From positions 103,024 to 167,023 of the forward strand of contig JAFWTY010000008.1 in NCBI GenBank assembly GCA_017518735.1: a stretch of DNA of 64,000 nucleotides, read 5' to 3'. Made by a program: the position numbers and the translations under genes. How positions within the stretch are numbered: position 1 is the stretch's first letter; each line of letters begins with the position of its first letter. A model generated the notes under the pieces. That model was not told the DNA's origin, ran no database searches, and saw only the letters and a list, made by a program, of their open reading frames with translations. Positions 1 to 8,010 of this stretch are shown piece after piece. The stretch is from Lachnospiraceae bacterium (lineage in GTDB: Bacteria; Bacillota; Clostridia; Lachnospirales; Lachnospiraceae).

Positions 1-22
1 TGCATTAGTTTTTCCTTCCGGC

Positions 23-265
23 TTATGATTCCGCCGCTTCCTCTCCTCCGCCTTCGGCGCTCGGATCGTACTCGAGGATGTCTCCCGGCTGGCAGGATAG
101 GGCATCACAGATTGCCTCGAGGGTGGAAAAGCGAATCGCGCTGATCCTGCCGTTTTTCATTTTTGATAAGTTTACATTGGTTACTCCAACCTTTTCCGCG
201 AGGTCGTTCAGGGACATTTTCCGGTCCGCCATCATGCGGTCAAGGCGTAATATAATCTTTCCCAT
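23..265 (-). CDS. XRE-family helix-turn-helix regulator (YozG-like)
   Basis: This 80-residue protein is almost entirely one Cro/C1-type helix-turn-helix domain (about residues 5-65), including the segment SLNDLAEKVGVTNVNLSKMK. It ends in an acidic, Glu-rich tail. Small XRE regulators of this type are commonly encoded next to DUF2975-like membrane proteins, and the upstream gene here fits that. The ATG at 265 is preceded by AAGGAGG, which overlaps the end of the upstream gene, and only 10 bases separate the genes, so the two are probably translationally coupled. A DNA-binding role is certain from the fold. The target is unknown; it may autoregulate through the inverted repeat near 1033-1049. 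Confidence 0.85.
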   Translation of the reverse strand: MGKIILRLDRMMADRKMSLNDLAEKVGVTNVNLSKMKNGRISAIRFSTLEAICDALSCQPGDILEYDPSAEGGGEEAAES

Positions 266-275
266 AGGCGCCTCC

Positions 276-908
276 TTATAATGTCTCGTCTGCCTGCGTC
301 TGCAGCGTAATACCGTAATCCATGATTGCGTAGATGCACCAGGTGAGCAGTCCGCCGATAGCTCCGATTCCGAGGCCGCTTGTCATGGCAAGACCTGCGC
401 TTAATACAATTCCTGTCACCATCACTCTCTTTGCAACTTTCTTCGTAAACGGCGTTTCCTCTTTTTCAATCAGTTCAAAGGTCTTTGAAATCAGATGGAA
501 AACGACCGCAAAAATCGCAACCGCTACGGCAATGAATAATAAGTAGCATCCGAATACCAGACATACGGGATATTTGTCTGCATACTCCTGAACCGCCGCA
601 TTGGAGCTTTGAATATTAATGCTCTCCAAAAACTTAAGGAAGGAGGGATCCGACATTTCCACATGTGTGGATTCCGCACTCAGCACCTTTACGGTAATAC
701 CGGTCTTTACATCTCCGTTTGCTTCCGCCTGCTCTACTGCACCATGAAACTCTTTTTCAAAATTCTTTGCATTTGTAAGAAAAACAATTCCGGTTACCAG
801 TGCGATCATGGATGCCACGATACCGATGATATTTACTATATGAGTCACGATGCGAATGATTTTACAGCTTCTTTTTACTCTTGAAATTTTTACACTTTCT
901 TCACTCAT
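276..908 (-). CDS. DUF2975-like four-helix membrane protein
   Basis: The protein is 210 residues long. A hydrophobic helix lies at about residues 18-44, followed by a roughly 65-residue hydrophilic segment and three further hydrophobic helices. The layout and the downstream XRE gene match the DUF2975/YozG pairing, but I infer the family from topology and context rather than a diagnostic motif. An in-frame upstream ATG at 1028 is unlikely, because the ATG at 908 has AGGAG seven bases upstream and the promoter at 997-1025 lies inside the longer version. The function is unknown. It may sense a membrane signal for the partner regulator. Confidence 0.7.
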   Translation of the reverse strand: MSEESVKISRVKRSCKIIRIVTHIVNIIGIVASMIALVTGIVFLTNAKNFEKEFHGAVEQAEANGDVKTGITVKVLSAESTHVEMSDPSFLKFLESINIQSSNAAVQEYADKYPVCLVFGCYLLFIAVAVAIFAVVFHLISKTFELIEKEETPFTKKVAKRVMVTGIVLSAGLAMTSGLGIGAIGGLLTWCIYAIMDYGITLQTQADETL

Positions 909-996
909 AATGATTCTCCTGTTTATCTCATTTTTTGTAATTGTCTGTTTTCTTTTCCAAAAATCAATTGGGCCCTGCAAGCGTCCTTGCAAGTTT

Positions 997-1025
997 AAAA
1001 TAACACCGCGATTTATCTTTGTCAA
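997..1025 (-). promoter_or_regulatory. SigA-type promoter for the DUF2975/XRE pair
   Basis: On the minus strand TTGACA is followed after 17 bases by TATTTT, about 90 bases upstream of the ATG at 908. A small inverted repeat (TGCAAG/CTTGCA, 977-992) lies in the leader. Confidence 0.6.
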
Positions 1026-1032
1026 CAACTTT

Positions 1033-1049
1033 TTATCGTTTTTCGATAA
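1033..1049. repeat. Inverted repeat upstream of the -35 box
   Basis: TTATCG and CGATAA arms are separated by five T. The repeat lies 8 bases upstream of the -35 box at 1020-1025, a plausible operator position. No protein can be assigned from sequence alone. Confidence 0.4.
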
Positions 1050-1111
1050 TTTTTTATTATTTTATGATTTCATGAATGTATATTAGTCCTGTCAAATGCA
1101 CATAAGCACAT

Positions 1112-1140
1112 AAGAAAAGGGACAGCCGTTTGGCTGCCCC
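1112..1140 (-). terminator. Rho-independent terminator after the Q/N-rich membrane protein
   Basis: GGGGCAGCC and GGCTGTCCC arms form a hairpin on the minus strand followed by TTTTCTT. It lies 32 bases past the stop at 1173. Confidence 0.75.
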
Positions 1141-1172
1141 TGCTGTAATCTCTTATTAAATTGAGCTTCCGT

Positions 1173-1874
1173 TTACCACCAGGAGGACATGGAGTTCATC
1201 TGTCTGGTAAGGGAATCCGCATATTCAACGATTCTGACGATCCCGGTAATACATAAGATCGTTCCCACAACGCCAAGTACAAGTCCGGCAAGACCGAAGA
1301 TAAATCCAATCTTTACTTTTCCGGTAATTACCTGTGCGGTACGATATACTTTTCCGCGAAGTGCAAGTGCTACGATACCGGTCGGAATTGACATGATTCC
1401 AAAAATAATACCCCAGATGGCACCCGATAATTCAGATTTCAACTGTGCCTCCAACGTGTAAGCTCTGGATATCAGATCCCAAATGCTGGAGTTGGTCAGT
1501 CTGCTTGCTTCGCTTGAAATCACAATACCGCAGATCAGTGCAATCACACCGCCCACACCGGAAATAATACCGCAAATCAAACTTGCGATTTCTTTTCCGG
1601 GACAGGACGTACCGGCATTGCTGTTACCATAGCTTTGATTCTGCGCATATCCATTCTGTGCGTAATTGTTCTGTACGTAATTATTCTGCGCATAGTTGTT
1701 CTGTGCATAACCATAAGCATTATTGGCATCATACGCCTGGTTGTATCCCTGGTTCACCGCAGGCTGCTGATAATAGTTCTGCTGTGCTGCGGGCTGGGCA
1801 TACCCCTGCATACCCATATCCTGCTGATTGGGCATGTAGCCCTGCTGATTCTGGTAAAAATTGTTTTGATCCAT
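1173..1874 (-). CDS. DUF4190-like membrane protein with Tyr/Gln/Asn-rich N-terminus
   Basis: The protein is 233 residues. The first 90 or so are low-complexity and rich in Tyr, Gln, Asn and Gly, with five imperfect five-residue units of the YAQNN type. A membrane domain follows: helices begin at KEIASLICGIIS, a central helix pair spans GIIFGIMSIPTGIVALAL, and the last helix is GFIFGLAGLVLGVVG. The layout resembles DUF4190 proteins, and the two genes upstream have the same plan. The ATG at 1874 follows AGGGGAA; an earlier in-frame start at 1952 would overlap the upstream gene and lacks such a site. Function unknown. The soluble tail could mediate self-association or wall contact. Confidence 0.65.
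   Translation of the reverse strand: MDQNNFYQNQQGYMPNQQDMGMQGYAQPAAQQNYYQQPAVNQGYNQAYDANNAYGYAQNNYAQNNYVQNNYAQNGYAQNQSYGNSNAGTSCPGKEIASLICGIISGVGGVIALICGIVISSEASRLTNSSIWDLISRAYTLEAQLKSELSGAIWGIIFGIMSIPTGIVALALRGKVYRTAQVITGKVKIGFIFGLAGLVLGVVGTILCITGIVRIVEYADSLTRQMNSMSSWW
1639..1713 (-). repeat. Five tandem 15-bp coding repeats
   Basis: Five 15-bp units of the type TTCTGYRCRTARTTG (plus strand) run head to tail and encode the YAQNN-like repeats of the overlapping gene. Such arrays can change copy number by slippage in steps of five residues without breaking the frame. Confidence 0.75.
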
Positions 1875-1896
1875 TTTTGATTCCCCTTTTAAAATA

Positions 1897-2445
1897 TTAG
1901 AGCAACGCTGCAAGTACGGAAATTCCGATAATGTTAAGTACCGCGCAAACACCGGATGAAATCAGACCAATCAAACCGAGAATTCCGCCGACTTTGATTT
2001 TTCCTGCAATTACACCGGTTGCATTGTAAATCTGATTCTTTAATACAAGCGCAACGATACCGAATGCGATACCCATTGAAGAAAGAATCAGTCCCCATAC
2101 ACCTGATGCGATTACGCCTTCAACGATTGAAGCGTAGCTGTAATAATATGCATAAACCGAATGGCTTCCTGCCCATGACAGTGCATACATGGAAAGGGAA
2201 AATCCAATTAACGCACAGGCAAGAGCACTGATACCCATTACCATACCCGTGATTTCTTTTCCCTTATGGCTGCCGGCACGCGGTGCTGCATAAGCCTGCT
2301 GCGGATAAGCAGCATTGTATCCGTTATATCCCGGTGCCTGGTTATAACCGGGCTGCTGATTGTATCCGTATCCCTGCGGAACACCTGCGGGAGGATAAAT
2401 TCCCTGTTGCTGATAATTCTGATAACCGTTGTATCTTCCATCCAT
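1897..2445 (-). CDS. DUF4190-like membrane protein with Gly/Tyr/Gln/Pro-rich N-terminus
   Basis: The protein is 182 residues. About 55 N-terminal residues are rich in Tyr, Gly, Gln and Pro, with repeats such as GYNQQPGYNQAPGYNGYN. Four hydrophobic segments follow, starting at GKEITGMVMGISALACALIG. The KGKEI motif at the junction is shared with the downstream gene, so the two are probably paralogues. The ATG at 2445 is chosen because GGAGG lies 8 bases upstream. A TTG two codons earlier would be only 2 bases from that site. The function is unknown, and it is probably co-transcribed with its neighbours. Confidence 0.65.
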   Translation of the reverse strand: MDGRYNGYQNYQQQGIYPPAGVPQGYGYNQQPGYNQAPGYNGYNAAYPQQAYAAPRAGSHKGKEITGMVMGISALACALIGFSLSMYALSWAGSHSVYAYYYSYASIVEGVIASGVWGLILSSMGIAFGIVALVLKNQIYNATGVIAGKIKVGGILGLIGLISSGVCAVLNIIGISVLAALL

Positions 2446-2505
2446 ATCCAATTCCTCCGTTTCCTTTTATTCGGAATAATTATTTATTTATGAATCTTAA
2501 GTTCC

Positions 2506-3198
2506 TTACTCTTCTTCATCATCAAAATCGAAATTGATGCCGTTTTCGTCGAAACTGATTTCTCCGTCGTCAAAGTTGATTTCACCGTTATTAAAATCGA
2601 TATTGGCGCCATCAAAATTGATTTCGCTGAATCCTTCCTCCTGTACCTTACCAATTGCAAAAGCTGCAACTCCGACACAGGCAATTGTCAGAATGATCGC
2701 AACAAAGACTCCGACAGCCGCGGTAATAATACCCGCTGTTGCAAGATTCTTTCCGACAATGGATTTCTTGGTGGTGATGGTTGCCTGCTGCACGGCTTTT
2801 TTTCGAAGAATCTTAGCCGCAATTCCGGTTCCGATTGCAATCGTTCCGAAGACGAATGCACAAATAAGACCGGTAACGGGAACCCATGCAAAACCAATAG
2901 CACAAACACCGGAACACAAAGATGTAATGCCCAGAATCATAGAAACAATTTCCTTAGCGGGCGCCTTTGTTGCCTTCGCTGCAACTACCGGAGCCGGCTG
3001 TGCTTCGGGCTGAGGTACCACTGCGGGAACTGCCTCTACCGCAGGCTGCGGTTCAACTGCAGGAGCCACATCTACTGCAGGCTGAGGAATTGCTTCGGGT
3101 ACCGTCTCTGCTACAGGCTGAACAGTTGCTTCAACCGCTTCCTGAGCCACCTGGCCGGTAACTACTTCCGGATTCTGCTGTACTTCATTATTATCCAT
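2506..3198 (-). CDS. DUF4190-like membrane protein with Pro/Ala/Val repeats and acidic tail
   Basis: This 230-residue protein has three parts. Residues 1 to about 85 form a Pro/Ala/Val/Glu-rich segment with PQPAVE-type repeats. The middle is a membrane domain starting at AKEIVSMILGITSL. The last 40 residues are a repetitive acidic tail of INFDDGEIxFD-like units ending in Asp and Glu. The middle domain aligns by pattern with the two downstream genes. Repetitive acidic Asp/Asn tails can bind divalent cations, but I see no recognised motif. The ATG at 3198 follows AAGGAGG, and a promoter precedes it at 3273-3301. It is the first gene of a three-gene unit. Function unknown. Confidence 0.65.
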   Translation of the reverse strand: MDNNEVQQNPEVVTGQVAQEAVEATVQPVAETVPEAIPQPAVDVAPAVEPQPAVEAVPAVVPQPEAQPAPVVAAKATKAPAKEIVSMILGITSLCSGVCAIGFAWVPVTGLICAFVFGTIAIGTGIAAKILRKKAVQQATITTKKSIVGKNLATAGIITAAVGVFVAIILTIACVGVAAFAIGKVQEEGFSEINFDGANIDFNNGEINFDDGEISFDENGINFDFDDEEE

Positions 3199-3272
3199 GA
3201 TTTTTCCTCCTTAAAAAACCATTTGTGATCTTATGAATTTCACCACTTTTCAGTGGTTATCTAAACACCCTT

Positions 3273-3301
3273 AAAGTATCATCTAAGGCCGTATTTGTCA
3301 A
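3273..3301 (-). promoter_or_regulatory. Promoter for the three DUF4190-like genes
   Basis: On the minus strand TTGACA is followed after 17 bases by TACTTT. The -35 box overlaps the last codons of galE. The transcript would begin near 3266 and carry a short CCACT/AGTGG hairpin (3243-3256) at its 5' end. Confidence 0.55.
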
Positions 3302-4302
3302 ACTCTGCCGGTCTCTTTGCAAATAAATCTCCAGGAATCCTTACACATCCTCTCAAGGTCGTACTGAGCAACCCATCCGAGTTCCTCTTTTGCCTTCTTC
3401 GGATCGGCATAACACTGTGCCACATCGCCCGGACGTCTGGGTTTGATGGAGTACGGAACCTTCACGCCGTTAGCCGCCTCAAAAGCCTTTACGATATCCA
3501 GTACGGAATATCCGTTACCGGTACCGAGGTTGTAGATATGCACACCTGCCTCGCTTACTTTCTTAAGTGCTGCCACATGACCCTTGGAAAGATCGGTTAC
3601 GTGGATATAGTCTCTGACTCCGGTTCCGTCGGGCGTATCATAATCGTTTCCGAATACACCGAGCTCCGGAAGCTTTCCGACTGCCACCTGCATGATGTAG
3701 GGCATTAAATTGTTCGGGATTCCGTTCGGTGATTCTCCGATGAGTCCGCTTTCATGCGCACCGATCGGATTGAAGTAACGAAGCAGAACAACACTCCACT
3801 CCGGATCCGATACCGTAATATCCGTTAAGATTTTTTCCAGCATCAGTTTCGTTCTGCCATAGGGATTGGTCGCACCGAGCGGAAAATCCTCCGTAATGGG
3901 AACACTCTTCGGAACTCCGTATACGGTTGCGGAGGAAGAAAAAATAATCTTCTTGCATCCGTACTTGTTCATCATTTCGCAGAGATTGAACGTTCCCGTT
4001 AAGTTGTTTTCATAATACATAAGCGGTTTCTGCACGGACTCGCCCACTGCCTTCAGTCCCGCAAAATGAATCACCGCATCAAATTTATTATCCGCAAAAA
4101 CAGGCTCCAGTTCCTCCGGCTTTGTCATATCCGCATTGTAAAACTTCGGACGTACGCCGGTGATTGCCTCAATCTTATCAAGAGTTTCTATTTTGGAATT
4201 GTAAAGATTATCAAAAATGACAACCTCATGTCCTGCCTGGATCAGTTCCACACAGGTATGCGAACCGATATATCCGGTTCCTCCGCTGACAAGAATTTTC
4301 AT
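3298..4302 (-). CDS. galE: UDP-glucose 4-epimerase
   Basis: The enzyme interconverts UDP-glucose and UDP-galactose in the Leloir pathway and supplies UDP-galactose for surface glycans. The 334-residue length is normal. Family marks are the NAD-binding GGTGYIGSH loop (7-15), the SSSATVYG segment (122-129) with the catalytic Ser, and the catalytic pair Tyr148/Lys152 in NPYGRTK. The ATG at 4302 follows ATAGGAGG. It is the last gene of the minus-strand operon, 24 bases after the GH5 gene. No convincing terminator follows; the next promoter begins at its stop codon. Confidence 0.96.
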   Translation of the reverse strand: MKILVSGGTGYIGSHTCVELIQAGHEVVIFDNLYNSKIETLDKIEAITGVRPKFYNADMTKPEELEPVFADNKFDAVIHFAGLKAVGESVQKPLMYYENNLTGTFNLCEMMNKYGCKKIIFSSSATVYGVPKSVPITEDFPLGATNPYGRTKLMLEKILTDITVSDPEWSVVLLRYFNPIGAHESGLIGESPNGIPNNLMPYIMQVAVGKLPELGVFGNDYDTPDGTGVRDYIHVTDLSKGHVAALKKVSEAGVHIYNLGTGNGYSVLDIVKAFEAANGVKVPYSIKPRRPGDVAQCYADPKKAKEELGWVAQYDLERMCKDSWRFICKETGRV

Positions 4303-4326
4303 GCTTTTTCCTCCTATCTGACGATA

Positions 4327-6027
4327 TTATTTTACCGTAATGCTTACTTTGTCCGGCTTACTGCCCACTTTCACAATCAGTCCGACGTCGGAAAGTGTTG
4401 CTCCTGCGGCAATGGATTTGTTATAACTTGCCGGAGTAATCGTAACGGTATTTCCGGACGCTATTGCCGAGCCGCCCCAAATCTGGCTTACGGATACACC
4501 GGTTCCGAGATCGATGACAATGGTCCAGTCACTCGCTGCCGCATTTCCTTTGTTTTCAATCTTTAATCCGTACTGTACACAGGTGTCCGATCCTTCCTTC
4601 CAGGAATTCGACTCCTCGATACTTACCTTCAGATCACCGCTTTGTCCTGCTGCCAGTTCTTTTCCGGACTGCGGGGTTGCCGGATCCTGCACCTGCGGTG
4701 TTTCTCCCTTTACGGGTGTCTTTCCGTTTACAAGTCCCGAACCCTGATCGGAGTGGGTATTGAAGACGCCCACGAGCCACTGGCCGGACTGGGATAACTC
4801 ATCATAGGTCCAGCCCGATGTTTTGGAACAGGATGAAGAAATCAACGAAGAGGATTCCGCCTTATTGGAAAGATTCCATGCCACAAAACCGATTCCGTAC
4901 CGGTCGAGCAGATCGATCCACTTGTTGGCTTCCTCGATATTGTTGTTTCCGTTTCCGGAGGCATCGCAGATACTGAATTCGGAAATCAGAACCGCATAGC
5001 CTGCATCCTCTGCCGCTTTTACCTTGTTTCTGATATTGTCTTTATGCGTGTCCGCATAGAAGTGAACCGCATACACGATGTTGTCATATGCCGTGATGGG
5101 ATCCTTGATTGCCACATCCACATCCTGAGACCAGGTAGGAGTTCCCACGATGATGATGGCATCGGGATCGTTTGCACGGATTATGGGAATCACTTCCTCT
5201 GCGTAACTTTTTACCTGTGCCCACGTTGTTCCGCCGTTCGGCTCGTTACAGATTTCATAAAGCACGTTATCCTGGCCGGCATATTTTTGAGACATTTCTT
5301 CAAAAAACTTCTTCGCCTCATCCTTGTATACATTCGGATCCAGGTCGTGAAGAATATGCCAGTCGATAATGGCATACATACCGGCTTTCGTTGCATAGTC
5401 CACACCGTTTGTGACGAGTTTCTTTAAATTCTCCTTGTTTCCGCCGGTGCAATATCCTTCTCCCTCTGCCGTATACATGGCAAGACGGACGGTATTTGCT
5501 CCGAAATCATCACGCAGGGAAATGAAGGAATCCTGATTGACATACTGCGGAAACCATCCGAGTCCATGGGTGCTGACACCGCAAATCTGGAAGTTGTCGC
5601 CGTTTGCATCGACAATCTGGTTTCCTTTTACCTGTAAAGCTCCGTGTAATTCATAGGGAGTCTTTTCGGTTTTCTTTTCCTGTACCTGTTCTTCTGAAAG
5701 TTGTTCCGATTGACCTTCCGATGCTTCTTCGCTTACGATTTCCGCCTTGGATGAAGGCTCGGAAGACTCGGTTGCCACTTCCGAGATCACGGTTTCTCCG
5801 GGTACGTCCTTCTTCTTTCTGCTGCTGATAATATAGATAACAGCCACAATGATCATAAGAAGAACTACCACTCCGATGTAAAGAAAAAGCCTGATTGTTT
5901 TCGGATCGAAGCGGTTCTCTTTGCTCTCAGCTGTGTCCTTGTCCTCAGCTGTGTCTTCGATTTCAGCTTTGTCTTCAGCTGTTTCTTCTTTTTCAATTAT
6001 TTCTTTGTTTTCTTTATTCTCTTCCAA
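4327..6027 (-). CDS. Membrane-anchored GH5 glycoside hydrolase with CBM2-like module
   Basis: The 566-residue protein has a charged cytoplasmic N-terminus (1-43), one transmembrane helix (about 45-68), a Ser/Glu/Thr-rich linker (72-122), a GH5 catalytic domain (about 125-425), a second linker, and a C-terminal beta-rich module (about 463-566) resembling CBM2. The likely acid/base is Glu262 in EICNEPNG and the nucleophile Glu350 in LISEFS. Substrate is probably cellulose or another beta-glucan. It is held on the cell surface by an uncleaved N-terminal anchor, with no sortase or cohesin signal. The start is a TTG at 6027 after AGAGGAAA; the next Met lies inside the transmembrane helix. The linkage between plsY and galE suggests co-transcription. 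Confidence 0.9.
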   Translation of the reverse strand: MEENKENKEIIEKEETAEDKAEIEDTAEDKDTAESKENRFDPKTIRLFLYIGVVVLLMIIVAVIYIISSRKKKDVPGETVISEVATESSEPSSKAEIVSEEASEGQSEQLSEEQVQEKKTEKTPYELHGALQVKGNQIVDANGDNFQICGVSTHGLGWFPQYVNQDSFISLRDDFGANTVRLAMYTAEGEGYCTGGNKENLKKLVTNGVDYATKAGMYAIIDWHILHDLDPNVYKDEAKKFFEEMSQKYAGQDNVLYEICNEPNGGTTWAQVKSYAEEVIPIIRANDPDAIIIVGTPTWSQDVDVAIKDPITAYDNIVYAVHFYADTHKDNIRNKVKAAEDAGYAVLISEFSICDASGNGNNNIEEANKWIDLLDRYGIGFVAWNLSNKAESSSLISSSCSKTSGWTYDELSQSGQWLVGVFNTHSDQGSGLVNGKTPVKGETPQVQDPATPQSGKELAAGQSGDLKVSIEESNSWKEGSDTCVQYGLKIENKGNAAASDWTIVIDLGTGVSVSQIWGGSAIASGNTVTITPASYNKSIAAGATLSDVGLIVKVGSKPDKVSITVK

Positions 6028-6051
6028 CGCTTTCCTCTTTCCTTATCGGGT

Positions 6052-6747
6052 TTACTTTGCTTCCTTTTTTGCAAGTTCTTCCTCGCGAATTTTATCCAGT
6101 TCCTTAATCGCTTCCTCCGTCTTCTTTCGGTGACCTTTTCCGAACAGGTTCCTTACCTTTCCTTCCGTTCCGTCTTTAATATGAATAATATTCTCCCTGT
6201 GCTTGTAAATGATGACCAGACTGGCCACGGAAATAATCAGTGCCCCAAACAAATCACCAAACGTACAGTAGAAAAACAGAGGAGTGGAAATAACCGTAAT
6301 AAATGTTCCGACCACGATATAATTTGTGATCAGAGCAAGGGAAATGATGACCACCGCAAGCACAACGGCAAACGGAAAACAGAGTCCCGCCGTTGCTCCG
6401 ATAAAGGTAGCAAAACCTTTTCCTCCGCGAAATTTCAAGTAAAACGGAAAAATATGACCAAGTACCACGCAGGTAGCCGCCACATATGCAATTTCCGGCA
6501 GAGCCGGTGCCAGAAACCTGGTAAGTAAAACTGCTGCGATTCCTTTTGCAATATCAATCACCGCAACCAGCACACCGAACTTCCATCCGAGCACTACCGT
6601 TGCGTTGGAAGCGCCTAAGTTTCTCGTGGCAGTCTTTTTTAAATCCACCTTTTTGATCCGACTAATAATGTAGGACGGTGAAAAACTGCCGATAAGATAT
6701 GCACATAGAGCCACTACAATGTATGGCAGTATCTGTTCCACAAACAC
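6052..6747 (-). CDS. plsY: Glycerol-3-phosphate acyltransferase PlsY
   Basis: This integral membrane enzyme transfers acyl groups from acyl-phosphate to glycerol-3-phosphate, the first step of phospholipid synthesis. It is 231 residues. Family marks are GSFSPSYIIS near the N-terminus, RNLGASNATVVLG, and the loop FRGGKGFATFIGA. A Lys/Glu-rich cytoplasmic tail of about 35 residues extends beyond the usual end. The start is GTG at 6747 after GGGAG. It lies 21 bases downstream of paaK and 24 bases upstream of the GH5 gene. Its partner plsX is not in the window. Confidence 0.93.
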   Translation of the reverse strand: MFVEQILPYIVVALCAYLIGSFSPSYIISRIKKVDLKKTATRNLGASNATVVLGWKFGVLVAVIDIAKGIAAVLLTRFLAPALPEIAYVAATCVVLGHIFPFYLKFRGGKGFATFIGATAGLCFPFAVVLAVVIISLALITNYIVVGTFITVISTPLFFYCTFGDLFGALIISVASLVIIYKHRENIIHIKDGTEGKVRNLFGKGHRKKTEEAIKELDKIREEELAKKEAK

Positions 6748-6768
6748 TTTTATTCTCTCCCGAATCTC

Positions 6769-8010
6769 TTACGCGTTTCTGTAATCCGTTACGCGCTTTG
6801 TCTTCTTTTCACTTCTCGGAAGTGTTCCGACCGGTACGATGGTAACTCTCGGTGTAACACCGATATAGGTCTTGAATACCGTAGCGATTTCTTTTGCCAT
6901 GGTTTCAAAATGAACGCGTCCTTCCCCTTCCACGGTAAGTAAGAAGACATCTCTGTTCTTATCATCTTCATGCGCAAGCGTAACGCGATATTCGCTCGTT
7001 GCGCCGTCCACCTTGGCCAGCATTTCCTCCACCTGGGAAGGGAACATGTTCACGCCGTGAATCTTAAACATGTCGTCGCTTCTGCCTTTGATGGTGTCCA
7101 GTCTCGTAAATTTGCTTCCGCAGGGGCATTCCTCCGGAATGATCCGGGATAAGTCATGCGTACGGAAACGAAGTAAGGGAGCTCCTTCTTTGACGAGTGT
7201 CGTGATAACGATTTCACCCTCTTCTCCGTCGGGTACGTTTTCTCCGGTAATCGGATCGATGATTTCGGTGTAAAGATAATCATCCCAGATATGCATTGCG
7301 GTCTCACCCGGGCAGTTTATACCGATACCCGGTCCGTAAATCTCGGTCAGTCCGTAAATATCATACAATTCGATTCCGAGTCCTTCCCGGATGGTATTTC
7401 TCATCTTATCGCTCCAGCGCTCGGAACCGATGACACCCTTCTTTAAATGAATCTGATCCCTGATTCCTCTTCTGTTAATCTCCTCGGAAAGAAGAAGTGC
7501 ATAGGAGGATGTCGCACAGAGTACGGTACTCTTTAAGTCGATCATCATCTGAATCTGCTTTTCGGTATTTCCGGGTCCCATGGGGATTGCCATGGCACCA
7601 AGCAGTTCACATCCTGCCTGGAAACCGATTCCCGCGGTCCAGAGTCCGTAGCCGGGAGTGATATGAATGCGGTCCTTGTTCGTGATTCCCGCCATTTCAT
7701 AGCAGCGTGCAAACATGATGGCCCAGTCCTTTACATCTTTTGCAGTATAAGGAATGATGACCGGCTTTCCGGTGGTTCCGGAAGAGGAATGAATACGTAC
7801 CACTTCTTCGTCCGGCACAGCCTGGATTCCGAGCGGGTAAGCATTTCTCAGATCATCTTTACTGGAAAAAGGAATCTTTTTGAAATCTTCCTCCGTCTTG
7901 ATTTCGGTAATACCGAGTTCGCGGTACAGTTTTCCGTAGTAGCTGTCGCCCGCAATCAGACGTTTTACCTGTTTGTCAATTAACTGTAACTGTTCACTGC
8001 TTGGTTTCAT
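6769..8010 (-). CDS. paaK: Phenylacetate-CoA ligase family enzyme
   Basis: The enzyme activates an aryl acid to its CoA thioester through an acyl-adenylate. The 413-residue protein has the AMP-binding loop SSSGTTGKP at 75-83, the YGLTEIYGPG segment, and the C-terminal PaaK lid domain. The ATG at 8010 is used; it overlaps the end of iorB by 17 bases and has GGAGA upstream. A longer in-frame reading from 8052 lies wholly inside iorB. Next to iorAB it probably acts on the aryl-acetates linked to 2-oxo acids of aromatic amino acids. The exact substrate (phenylacetate, indoleacetate or hydroxyphenylacetate) cannot be read from sequence. Confidence 0.9.
   Translation of the reverse strand: MKPSSEQLQLIDKQVKRLIAGDSYYGKLYRELGITEIKTEEDFKKIPFSSKDDLRNAYPLGIQAVPDEEVVRIHSSSGTTGKPVIIPYTAKDVKDWAIMFARCYEMAGITNKDRIHITPGYGLWTAGIGFQAGCELLGAMAIPMGPGNTEKQIQMMIDLKSTVLCATSSYALLLSEEINRRGIRDQIHLKKGVIGSERWSDKMRNTIREGLGIELYDIYGLTEIYGPGIGINCPGETAMHIWDDYLYTEIIDPITGENVPDGEEGEIVITTLVKEGAPLLRFRTHDLSRIIPEECPCGSKFTRLDTIKGRSDDMFKIHGVNMFPSQVEEMLAKVDGATSEYRVTLAHEDDKNRDVFLLTVEGEGRVHFETMAKEIATVFKTYIGVTPRVTIVPVGTLPRSEKKTKRVTDYRNA

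Noticed and set aside
909..1028. N-terminal extension of the DUF2975-like protein from ATG at 1028
   Set aside because: It would include the promoter at 997-1025 and has no good ribosome site; ATG at 908 has AGGAG.
3243..3256. Terminator after galE
   Set aside because: The CCACT/AGTGG stem is only five pairs and has no T run on the minus strand. It lies downstream of a promoter and is more likely a leader hairpin.
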